A stretch of 13,411 nucleotides of DNA from JBIOJM01 sp044450785 (GTDB lineage Bacteria > Planctomycetota > Planctomycetia > Isosphaerales > Isosphaeraceae). Position numbers and translations under genes: made by a program. The stretch is from contig JBIOJM010000286.1 in assembly GCA_044450785.1 (NCBI GenBank), positions 1 to 13,411 of the forward strand, written 5' to 3'. The notes below the pieces were generated by a model. The model was not told where the DNA came from and ran no database searches. It saw nothing but the letters and a program-made list of their open reading frames with translations. This document shows positions 6,502-13,250 of the stretch, one piece after another (positions within the stretch are counted from its first letter, which is position 1; each line of letters begins with the position of its first letter).

Positions 6502-8478
6502 TCAGGGTGCGGCGGCCGCTCTCACCGCGGGCTGTGTGGCTCTCGGTTCCGGAGTCGTCGACGGCTTCCTGGGCAGCTTCTGATCCATCATGGCCGTGTT
6601 GTACACGAAGGCGGCCATGATGACCGAGGCCTGCTTCATATCATCGCCCTGGATGCGATCGAAGACGTCCTGGTTCGAGTGATGAGTCCGCGTGCCGTAC
6701 TCGATCTCGTCCTGGATGAACTGGAAGCCGGGCAGACCGATGCCGTCGAAGGATTGGTGGTCGGTCCCGCCGGTATTCGAGATCGTCAAGGTGGTGGCGC
6801 CCATCTCACGGAAGGGCTGGAGCCATTTGCGGAAGATCGGCCGCACGGCATCGTTCCCTTGCATGTAAACGCCCCGGATCTTTCCGGTGCCGTTATCGAG
6901 GTTGAAATAGCCCGAGAAGTTGGCGTACTCGGGTTTTGGACTCGACTCGGATGAGTCCTTGGTGCTCGCACCGTCGCCGTTCCGGGCGGCTGGCGCACCG
7001 GCATTGGCGGCTGGCGGCGGGCCCCCGAACATGTTGGCGGGGCTCCGGCCGAAATGGTCCTTGACGAAAGCGCGGGAGCCGAGGAGTCCTTCTTCCTCGC
7101 CGCTCCAGAGGCCGATCCGGATCGTTCGCCGGGGCTTCAAGTCGAGCGCCTTGAGGATGCGCACGGCCTCCATGGCGACCGAGACTCCGGCCCCATTGTC
7201 GGTTGCACCCGTGCCGCTGTGCCACGAATCCATGTGTCCGCCCAGCATGACCAGCTCGTCTTTCAGGTCGGTTCCGGGGATCTCGGCAACCGTGTTGTAC
7301 GCCATCAGGTCGTTGTCATGGAACTTGACCGACAGGTCGACCGCCATCTTGAGATGCTCGCCCGCCTCGCACATCCGGACCAACCGATTATAGTGTTCCT
7401 TGGCGAGGACGATCTGAGGCGTGATCTTGGGCGCATTCTTGTCGTAGACCGAGACCCTCCTGGCCGTCTGTCCGGGCGTGGGAAGCGGCGCGCCTGGCAC
7501 CGACGCCTGGGCCACAAAGAATGTACCGCCGTCGCCTTGGGTGCTGGGGTCGACCAGCAGCGCGACCCCTTCCGCGGCCAGGAACTGGTTCTTCTTTTGC
7601 GCGAGCTGCATCTGGGCAAGCATCTCGGGCGACCCGAACCGACCCATCCGAGGCTGTCCGGCGGCCGGCCGGCCGCCGGGAGGTGCAGCGCCGGCAGCGC
7701 CGGCCGCACCCGGAGCGCCGGGACGGTTGTTCGAGGCCTGGCCCGGGCCCTGTGCCGTTGCCTGGGCCTGTGCCTGGGCCATGCGGCGGCCGAAACCGCG
7801 CGCGTTGGGCTCGGCCGCATCGGCCAGGGCGAGCAGCTCGGAATCGGTCTTGCGATTCGCCAGCGGTTCCCACCGAGCGGCGACCTCCCGCACGGGGCTC
7901 GTCAAGACGATGGCGCCTTTCAGCTTCCCTTTGAACTTGGCGAAGTCAGCCTCGGTCTTGGCATCGAAATAGACGACGGGTGCCTCGAGCGTCCCGTCGG
8001 TGCCGGGCGACCAGGCCTTTGGGTACCCGATCAGCGGGATGCACTGGGGCTCGACGACCTGCGCCGAGAACCGCTTGAGCGACCAGCCTCGTCCGAACGG
8101 GCCCCACGCTTCGAGGTGTGCGTTGGCCAGTCCCCACGCGGCCAGCTTGTCACGTGTCCACTCATTGGCTCGCTTCAAATTGGGCGATCCGGTGAGCCGA
8201 GGTCCGATCACATCCGTCAGGTAGCTCAAGGTTGCCATCACCTGCGACCGCTTCAACCCCTCTTCCTTGATGCGGTCGATCGGGTCGGTCGAGGTCGGGG
8301 TCGTCGCTGCCTTTTCAACGGCTTTGGCCGCCGGCTGGCTGGTCGCTGCCTTTTCAGCGACTTTGGCCGCCGGTTGGCCGGTCGCTGCCTTCGGGAAAGG
8401 TTGTTGGGCGCGCAGAGCCAGTACCGGCATCAGGCAGGCCGCGGCCGTCAGGCAAGCCGTCGCGAGGAATCGTTGCAT
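6502..8478 (-). CDS. Secreted M28 family zinc metallopeptidase
   Basis: A 658-residue exported peptidase of family M28 (aminopeptidase/carboxypeptidase Q-like), which removes amino acids from peptides with two zinc ions. A signal peptide covers about residues 1-24 (MQRFLATACLTAAACLMP, ending near ALRAQQ). It is followed by a 13-residue tandem repeat, then an N-terminal region with the TSPVREV segment typical of PA-like inserts. The zinc set is complete: H415 (GGHMDSW), D427 (ATDNGAG), E461-E462 (GEEEG; general base and ligand), D528 (FNLDNG) and H600 (HHSNQD). Two low-complexity insertions, rich in Ala/Gly/Pro/Gln (about 227-278) and Ala/Pro/Ser (about 477-516), make it longer than common M28 enzymes; the C-terminal tail is also Pro/Ala/Thr rich. 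The ATG at 8478 has a GGAG 10 bases upstream (8489-8492 on the plus strand). It is convergent with the ThuA-like gene and divergent from the tlpA-like gene. Substrate is unknown. Confidence 0.95.
   Translation of the reverse strand: MQRFLATACLTAAACLMPVLALRAQQPFPKAATGQPAAKVAEKAATSQPAAKAVEKAATTPTSTDPIDRIKEEGLKRSQVMATLSYLTDVIGPRLTGSPNLKRANEWTRDKLAAWGLANAHLEAWGPFGRGWSLKRFSAQVVEPQCIPLIGYPKAWSPGTDGTLEAPVVYFDAKTEADFAKFKGKLKGAIVLTSPVREVAARWEPLANRKTDSELLALADAAEPNARGFGRRMAQAQAQATAQGPGQASNNRPGAPGAAGAAGAAPPGGRPAAGQPRMGRFGSPEMLAQMQLAQKKNQFLAAEGVALLVDPSTQGDGGTFFVAQASVPGAPLPTPGQTARRVSVYDKNAPKITPQIVLAKEHYNRLVRMCEAGEHLKMAVDLSVKFHDNDLMAYNTVAEIPGTDLKDELVMLGGHMDSWHSGTGATDNGAGVSVAMEAVRILKALDLKPRRTIRIGLWSGEEEGLLGSRAFVKDHFGRSPANMFGGPPPAANAGAPAARNGDGASTKDSSESSPKPEYANFSGYFNLDNGTGKIRGVYMQGNDAVRPIFRKWLQPFREMGATTLTISNTGGTDHQSFDGIGLPGFQFIQDEIEYGTRTHHSNQDVFDRIQGDDMKQASVIMAAFVYNTAMMDQKLPRKPSTTPEPRATQPAVRAAAAP
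8303..8391 (-). repeat. 39-bp in-frame tandem repeat, 2.3 copies
   Basis: Units start at 8303, 8342 and 8381 (the last is partial) and differ at only a few bases. They encode the 13-residue units AATGQPAAKVAEK and AATSQPAAKAVEK plus a start of a third, just after the signal peptide of the M28 peptidase. The Lys/Ala/Pro composition suggests a flexible spacer, and the unit is a multiple of 3, so copy changes would keep the frame. Confidence 0.9.
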
Positions 8479-8847
8479 GGTTGCGAGTCTCCAATGGGAT
8501 GTGGGCTAGTTCAGTGGCTTGGTATCGCGGGTCGATCGGTGCAAAAACTCAGGGAACGGATCAAACCCGGGGTCGAAGAAGACATTGTATGTGGCTGACG
8601 GCGACGTGTCACGTACCATCGACTCCACTTGCCCGAATCCTTTTTCGAGCGATCTTCCAACCCATGGAGACGGCCGTGGCCGGCAGCTCGTTCCAGCACG
8701 TGGTCTCCAGGACCGATGCGGGTCATGCGCAGCCCCTCAGCCGTCTCCAATGACCAAAAGCGACAAATCGACGCGAATGGGCCCGACACCCGGCTGAAAG
8801 ACCGCGGTTTCTCGACGATGCGGCCGCTGCTCATTGACTGGGTGGTG
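8479..8847. promoter_or_regulatory. Gene-poor divergent intergenic region
   Basis: About 370 bases between the divergent peptidase and tlpA-like genes, which should carry both promoters. No convincing gene is seen on either strand: ORFs here lack recognisable domains and good ribosome binding sites. Visible structure consists of a perfect 11-base palindrome ACGTGTCACGT at 8604-8614, a perfect 10-base inverted repeat (8665-8674 with 8740-8749, TGGAGACGGC and its complement), and a 10-base direct repeat GTCTCCAATG at 8487-8496 and 8743-8752. I cannot place -35/-10 boxes with confidence. Confidence 0.4.
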
Positions 8848-8916
8848 AAAAGGGGATAAGTCCAATTCTTTTTCGACGCGGCAGAGCCATCCCGTTGATT
8901 GGACTTCTCCCCTTTT
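8848..8916. repeat. 19-bp inverted repeat around a 31-base loop at the tlpA-like 5' end
   Basis: The left arm at 8848-8866 (AAAAGGGGATAAGTCCAAT) and the right arm at 8898-8916 (ATTGGACTTCTCCCCTTTT) are complementary at 18 of 19 positions, the single mismatch being near the middle. The match stops sharply at both ends. The left arm contains AAGGGG, a Shine-Dalgarno-like sequence, and the right arm overlaps the first codons of the tlpA-like gene, so in RNA the hairpin would pair the two. There is no T-run directly after it on the plus strand to suggest a normal terminator, though the arms end in A4 and T5. It could be a translational control hairpin or a tiny insertion with terminal repeats. 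Confidence 0.8.
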
Positions 8917-9500
8917 TCTTCGCGAGCGTCGTCTCCTGCACGCGAGACGAGAGCAAGAAGGCTGCTCTGAAAGACCGGATCATCAGGGAATATCCGAATT
9001 CCCCAGAGGCCGTTAAGGATCGCGCGGACCGCCTTCAACGGGGTGCGATCGGTAAGCCCTTCAATCTTTCGTTCACCGATGCGACCAAGGGGGACGAGGT
9101 CTCTGTGATGGCCCTCAGAGGCAAGGTCGTCGTCGTCGATTTCTGGGCGACTTGGTGCGGTCCATGCGTCGCCGAGATGCCGAACATGAAGAGACTCTAC
9201 GACGAGTACAGGGATAAGGGCGTCGAGTTCATCGGTGTCAGCCTCGACACGCCGAAAGAAGAGGGCGGGCTGGACAAGCTGAAGGAACGCGTCACCAAAA
9301 ACGAGATCGCCTGGCCGCAGTACTACCAGGGTAAGGGCTGGGAGAGCGAGTTCTCTCGATCGTGGGGCATCCACGCAATTCCGAGGATGTTCGTGATCGA
9401 CCCCAGCGGCAACCTGTACTCCGTCGAGGGCCGTGGCAAGCTCGATACGATGATCCCCGAATTGCTCAGGAAGAAGATCGACGCGACCGGCGGCATGTGA
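8895..9500 (+). CDS. TlpA-like thioredoxin-fold protein, probable lipoprotein, start uncertain
   Basis: About 201 residues, counted from the TTG at 8895. The body is a TlpA/ResA-like thioredoxin domain: IGKPFNLSFTDA, then VVVVDFWATWCGPCVAEMP with the redox pair C88 and C91, GVSLDTPKEEGG, WGIHAIPRMFVIDPSGN (with the cis-proline) and a final ARGKL-like VEGRGKL. It should reduce or exchange thiols on the outside of the inner membrane. The N-terminus is hydrophobic with a lipobox-like VVSC (Cys at residue 15). However, a start at TTG leaves no positive charge before the core, while the in-frame codons upstream (FRRGRAIPLIG, from about 8871) would make a normal signal peptide but contain no ATG, GTG or TTG. 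The gene therefore either uses a rare start near 8856-8865, after AAGGGG, or has lost its true 5' end. It is convergent with the hydrolase, with 23 bases between stops. Confidence 0.85.
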   Translation: MIGLLPFFFASVVSCTRDESKKAALKDRIIREYPNSPEAVKDRADRLQRGAIGKPFNLSFTDATKGDEVSVMALRGKVVVVDFWATWCGPCVAEMPNMKRLYDEYRDKGVEFIGVSLDTPKEEGGLDKLKERVTKNEIAWPQYYQGKGWESEFSRSWGIHAIPRMFVIDPSGNLYSVEGRGKLDTMIPELLRKKIDATGGM

Positions 9501-9523
9501 CAACAGAGTGCAAAGTTAGCCGG

Positions 9524-10501
9524 TCAGGCCGTGTAACGCTTCAGGAAGTCCAGGACGCGCTGATGGATTCCAGCGAGGACGGCCTTGTCCACGCCTCCCA
9601 GTCCGTGCCCGCCGCCGGGGACCGAGATGAACTCGTGAGGAACGTGGTGGCTGGTCAACTCCCTGTCCATGACAACCGACTGCTCGTGGGGGACGTCGGT
9701 ATCCTTGGTCCCGTGGATCATGAGGGTTGGAGGGTACTTGGCTGACAGGTTGCGGACCGGGCAATACGGGTCGAAGGCCTTGGGCTCGGCGTCGGGGTCG
9801 TGGGCGGCCACCTCTTTGGACCAGAGGCCGTTCTGCCGGCAGTAGAGATAGAAGCGACCCCGCTGGTTTCGGGGCGGCGGCTCCGCGACCTCGGTCGTTC
9901 CCACGGCAGCGCGGGCTTGGGCCTCGGTCACCAGGGGCTGGCGGCGGTAGAAGGCGTCGGGTCGGCTGTACCAGGTGCCGGCGATGTCACCGTATCCCCA
10001 GAACGACACGAGCGCCGCCGGACGCGGCTCGATCAAGTAACCGCAGGTCAGCGTCAGATAGCCGCCGGCCGAGCCGCCGAGCACGGCGATCCGATCGATG
10101 CGGGCGCCGAAGCTTTTCGGTCCCTCCGCGCGGACCCAGGCGAAGGCATCCTTCACGTCGTCAAGAATCGCCGCCAGCTTCGTCTCCGGAGCCAGGCGAT
10201 AGTCGATCGATACGACCACATATCCGGCCTTGATCAGCTCGGCGAGCAGCGTTCTGTCGATCCCCCGGCGATCTCCCATGATCAGGGCCCCGCCATGAAT
10301 CCAGACGGCCAGCGGCCGGCGTTCTCCGGGAGACGCGCCATAGACGTCGGCCTTGATCTGGCAACTGCCGACGGTTTTATACGTGAATGTTTCCCGGCTG
10401 ACCTCCGCGCCGGACGCCGGTCGCCGTGCGGTCGCGGCGGTCGAGACCAGACCCGCGACCGATGCGCTCAGGAACGCTCGCCGCCTCCATTGACTAGCCA
10501 T
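9524..10501 (-). CDS. Tat-exported alpha/beta hydrolase (esterase/lipase, HSL-like)
   Basis: A 325-residue serine hydrolase with a twin-arginine signal (WRRRAFLSASVAG near residues 5-17, followed by a hydrophobic stretch). The alpha/beta hydrolase domain shows WIHGGALIMGD (oxyanion motif, H69), VLGGSAGGYL with nucleophile S144, IHGTKDTDVP with the probable acid D267, and PGGGHGLGG with H299, so the triad is complete. It resembles hormone-sensitive-lipase or BD-FAE-type esterases that cleave acyl or acetyl esters, for example from decorated polysaccharides, but the substrate cannot be read from sequence. The start is ATG at 10501: GGAGG on the minus strand (10509-10513) lies 7 bases upstream, and the upstream in-frame ATG at 10528 would put extra residues before the Tat motif. 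It is convergent with the tlpA-like gene and divergent from the DUF3500 gene, from which it is separated by 286 bases. Confidence 0.93.
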   Translation of the reverse strand: MASQWRRRAFLSASVAGLVSTAATARRPASGAEVSRETFTYKTVGSCQIKADVYGASPGERRPLAVWIHGGALIMGDRRGIDRTLLAELIKAGYVVVSIDYRLAPETKLAAILDDVKDAFAWVRAEGPKSFGARIDRIAVLGGSAGGYLTLTCGYLIEPRPAALVSFWGYGDIAGTWYSRPDAFYRRQPLVTEAQARAAVGTTEVAEPPPRNQRGRFYLYCRQNGLWSKEVAAHDPDAEPKAFDPYCPVRNLSAKYPPTLMIHGTKDTDVPHEQSVVMDRELTSHHVPHEFISVPGGGHGLGGVDKAVLAGIHQRVLDFLKRYTA

Positions 10502-10787
10502 TGCGTTGCCTCCATTTGGTGTGAGCACGGCCGATCTCGAACACGTGTGCGGTTACAGTCTCTTCGATTCTTGCGATCGTTGCCACTCCCCAGTTTGGGG
10601 CACACCGCCGCACGAGACGGTCGGCCGAAGTCCCTGAGAAACCACGAAGTGGCTCCGGAAAATCTCCCGGGGGCTTGACTTCCGGTGTTCGATCGAAGAA
10701 GAAGGCTAGTGGATCGGAATCAGGCCCGGTGCCCGCGCGGGCCGGGCGGGTGAGTGAATAATCTGGCCTTGATAAGGAGCCGTGACG
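10502..10787. promoter_or_regulatory. Divergent promoter region between the hydrolase and DUF3500 genes
   Basis: This 286-base gap must hold promoters for both flanking genes. On the plus strand a TTGACT at 10675-10680 could be a -35 box, but no good -10 follows at normal spacing. A perfect palindrome GCCCGCGCGGGC at 10731-10742, inside a longer GC-rich stem, and ACACGTGT at 10541-10548 are possible operator or hairpin sites. No gene is seen. Confidence 0.35.
10774..10779 (+). promoter_or_regulatory. Ribosome binding site that sets the DUF3500 start
   Basis: AAGGAG lies 8 bases before the ATG at 10788, while the in-frame GTG at 10782 is only 2 bases away, too close. This favours the ATG. Confidence 0.8.
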
Positions 10788-11798
10788 ATGAGAGGGATCA
10801 AGCCGAGCTTGGTGTTGGCCTCGGTGGCCGTGGTGGGGCTGGCCCTCTGGGCCGGCGCCCAGGTCGAGCCGTCCGGGAGTCGAATGGCGGTCGCGGCCGA
10901 CCGGTTCCTGAAGTCGCTCTCGGAGGCGCAGGCAGCCAAGGCCGTGTACGCGCACGACTCGGGCGAGCGGCTCGACTGGCATTTCATCCCGCGTGCCCGC
11001 AAGGGCCTGCCGATCAAGGAGCTCAGCCCCGAACAGCGCGCCCTCGCCTTCGGCTTGATCCAGTCCGGCGTGTCGGGGTCCGGTTTCCTGAAGGCCACCA
11101 CGATCATGAGCCTCGAGCAAATCCTCCGGGACCTCGAAAAAGGCAGAGGGCCGGCGCGAGACCCCGAGCTCTATTTTCTCACGATTTTCGGCAAGCCGCT
11201 CGACCGCGGCAAGTGGGGCTGGAGGGTGGAAGGGCATCATCTGTCGCTCAACTTCGTGCTCGAGGACGGCAAGATCGTGGCGGCCACGCCAGCCTTCTTC
11301 GGCGCCAATCCGGCTGAGGTCCGCCAGGGGCCGCGGCAAGGTCTGCGCACGCTCGCCGAGCGGGAAGACAGGGCCTTGCGTCTGGTTCAAGCGCTCGACG
11401 ATGGGCAGCGCGCGAAGGCGACCTTCGCCGACAAGGCCCCCGCGGAGATCCGCGCGGCCAACACGCCCCAGCCGCCGGCCGACGCGGCCGCCGGCATCGG
11501 CTTTGCCGACATGAACTTTGCCCAGCGGGCCATGCTCCGGGCCCTGGTCGAGTGTTATGCCGAAGACATGCCGCTCGAGGTCGCCAAGGCCTGGCTCGAT
11601 GAGATCGCCCGTGCCGGGACCGAAGGACTTCGGTTCGCCTGGGCCGGGCCCGCCGACCGCAGCCAGGGACACGCCTACCGCGTCCAGGGGCCTACCTTCC
11701 TGATCGAGTTCAACAACACTCAGAACGGAGCCAACCACATCCACTCGGTCTGGCGAAACATGCTCGGTGATTTCGGCATCCCCGTGCCGGCGCATTGA
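10788..11798 (+). CDS. Secreted DUF3500 family protein
   Basis: A 336-residue protein of the DUF3500 family, whose function is not established. Residues 1-25 look like a signal peptide (MRGIKPSLVLASVAVVGLAL, ending near WAGAQ). Family marks are DWHFIPRARKGLP and SPEQRALAFGL early on, IFGKPLDRGKWGWRVEGHH(L)SLNF in the middle, and a highly conserved C-terminus with GPTFLIEFNNTQNGANHIH followed by SVWRNMLGDFG. The C-terminal HIH and acidic/amide residues could bind a metal, but that is a guess. Similar proteins are common in planctomycetes and other bacteria and are usually exported. It is divergent from the hydrolase and is followed 99 bases later by the oxidoreductase on the same strand; a shared transcript is possible but not shown. 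Confidence 0.92.
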   Translation: MRGIKPSLVLASVAVVGLALWAGAQVEPSGSRMAVAADRFLKSLSEAQAAKAVYAHDSGERLDWHFIPRARKGLPIKELSPEQRALAFGLIQSGVSGSGFLKATTIMSLEQILRDLEKGRGPARDPELYFLTIFGKPLDRGKWGWRVEGHHLSLNFVLEDGKIVAATPAFFGANPAEVRQGPRQGLRTLAEREDRALRLVQALDDGQRAKATFADKAPAEIRAANTPQPPADAAAGIGFADMNFAQRAMLRALVECYAEDMPLEVAKAWLDEIARAGTEGLRFAWAGPADRSQGHAYRVQGPTFLIEFNNTQNGANHIHSVWRNMLGDFGIPVPAH

Positions 11799-11863
11799 GC
11801 GTTGCTCCTTACCAGCGATTGGTGTGCTGTTGTCGCGGCGATCGAGATCGAGAACGGTTGATC

Positions 11864-11888
11864 TGATGAGATGAGATGAGATGGGATG
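11864..11888 (+). repeat. Pentanucleotide repeat (AGATG-type, five units) before the oxidoreductase start
   Basis: Five units in a row: TGATG, AGATG, AGATG, AGATG, GGATG, ending 9 bases before the preferred ATG at 11898. Each unit contains an ATG, and because the unit is 5 bases these fall in rotating frames. The run merges into GGGAA, which probably acts as the ribosome binding site. Confidence 0.9.
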
Positions 11889-11897
11889 GGAAACGCC

Positions 11898-13250
11898 ATG
11901 AATCACTGGACTCGGCGCGAGTTTCTGGCGGCTGGGGCGCTGGCGGCCGCGAGTCAGGCCGATGCCAAGAAGACGACCAGCGGCGGTGCGGAACCGTCCC
12001 AAACGGGAAACAAAGACCAGGCTCGGGACCAGGCCAAGAGTGAGCCGAAACCGGTCGCTCCTGGCGAGAAGGTCGTCCTGGGCTTCATCGGCGTCGGTGG
12101 GATGGGGACCGGGTTGCTCGACATCTTCAAAAGGTTTCCCGACGTGGCGATCGCCGCGGTGTGCGACGTCTACGAGCCCCACGCTCGCCGCGCCCAGAGG
12201 GCGGCCGGCGGGACGCCCGAAGTTCACGGTGATTTTCGCCGTGTCCTGGACCGCAAGGACATCGACGCGGTCGTGATTGCCACGCCCGACCACTGGCATG
12301 GGATCACGACCATCCTGGCCTGCCAGGCCGGCAAGGACGTTTACTGCGAGAAGCCGCTGGCGCACCGCATCCAGGAAGGCCGGGCCATGGTCCAGGCGGC
12401 CGAGCGGTACAAGCGAGTCACCCAGATGGGCAACCTGATCCATGCGGGTGAGAATTACCATCGGGTCGTCGAGATCGTCCGCTCCGGCGTCCTGGGCAAG
12501 ATCAGCAAGACGCGCGTCTGGCTGGCCGCCGACCGGCGCGGAATGGGACGTCCCCAGGATGGCCCGCCCCCCGCCGGCTGCGACTATGACTTCTGGTTGG
12601 GACCCGCGCCGCGGCGTTCCTTCAATCCCAACCGCTTCACGTTCAACTGGCGGTACTTCTGGGACTACGGCGGCGGCATCCTCACTGACTTCTGCTGCCA
12701 CATCGTCGACCTCGTGCACTGGGCCATGGACGTCGATGCGCCCCGGACCATCTCGGCGACCGGCGGCCGTTACGCCCTCGCCGACAACGCCGAAGTGCCC
12801 GATACGTTGGAGGTCACGTACGAATACGGAAAGGGAGACCAGAAGTTCCTGATGGTCTGGAGCCAGACCGACGCCAGCAGCCACGGGCTTGAAAACCAGG
12901 GACTGGGCATCATGTTCCAGGGGACCGAGGCCACGCTGGTGGCCAGTTACGACACCTACCGGATCATCCCCGAGAAGGGCCGCAAGATCGATGAGCCGCC
13001 CAAAAGCCTGCCTCGATCCGCCGGCCATCACCGCGAGTGGATCGATGCGCTCAAGACCCGCGCCCGGTGCTCGTGCCACTTTGGATACGGCCACCGCTTG
13101 ACGACCGTCGGCAACCTGGGCAACGTCTCGCTCTGGACCGGCGAGAAGCTCGAGTGGGACCCGGTCGCTGAGCGGATCGTCAACCATCCGGAAGCCAACC
13201 AACACCTGACCAAGGAATACCGCAAGCCCTGGACGCTGCCGAGCGTTTGA
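11898..13250 (+). CDS. Tat-exported Gfo/Idh/MocA family oxidoreductase
   Basis: A 450-residue NAD(P)-dependent oxidoreductase of the Gfo/Idh/MocA family, acting on sugars, inositols or their derivatives. It opens with a twin-arginine signal (WTRREFLAAGALAAAS) and a charged Lys/Gln/Glu spacer, then a Rossmann fold with VVLGFIGVGGMGTG, AAVCDVY, VVIATPDHWHG and the EKPL motif (K152 is the likely catalytic lysine). The C-terminal domain shows WDYGGGILTDFCCH and VDLVHW, the usual substrate-side Asp/His pattern. Tat export of a Rossmann enzyme is typical for planctomycete members, which are thought to carry their nucleotide across folded; that is family knowledge, not visible here. The start is ATG at 11898, with GGGA 6 bases upstream; an in-frame ATG at 11886 lies inside a pentamer repeat and would add four residues. 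The right substrate cannot be told. It lies 99 bases after the DUF3500 gene. Confidence 0.95.
   Translation: MNHWTRREFLAAGALAAASQADAKKTTSGGAEPSQTGNKDQARDQAKSEPKPVAPGEKVVLGFIGVGGMGTGLLDIFKRFPDVAIAAVCDVYEPHARRAQRAAGGTPEVHGDFRRVLDRKDIDAVVIATPDHWHGITTILACQAGKDVYCEKPLAHRIQEGRAMVQAAERYKRVTQMGNLIHAGENYHRVVEIVRSGVLGKISKTRVWLAADRRGMGRPQDGPPPAGCDYDFWLGPAPRRSFNPNRFTFNWRYFWDYGGGILTDFCCHIVDLVHWAMDVDAPRTISATGGRYALADNAEVPDTLEVTYEYGKGDQKFLMVWSQTDASSHGLENQGLGIMFQGTEATLVASYDTYRIIPEKGRKIDEPPKSLPRSAGHHREWIDALKTRARCSCHFGYGHRLTTVGNLGNVSLWTGEKLEWDPVAERIVNHPEANQHLTKEYRKPWTLPSV

Noticed and set aside
7054..8598. A 514-codon open frame on the plus strand
   Set aside because: It is antisense to the M28 peptidase, whose zinc ligands are all present. 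The translation is low in structure and Arg/Gly rich.
8511..9503. A 330-codon minus-strand frame that also fills the gene-poor region
   Set aside because: Most of it is antisense to the thioredoxin-fold gene. The part within 8511-8890 has no family resemblance or ribosome binding site, so I do not call a gene there.
10494..13205. A 903-codon open frame on the minus strand
   Set aside because: It lies opposite the DUF3500 and Gfo/Idh/MocA genes, both of which have clear family motifs. Long antisense frames are expected in GC-rich DNA with strong third-position bias, and the translation shows no domain.
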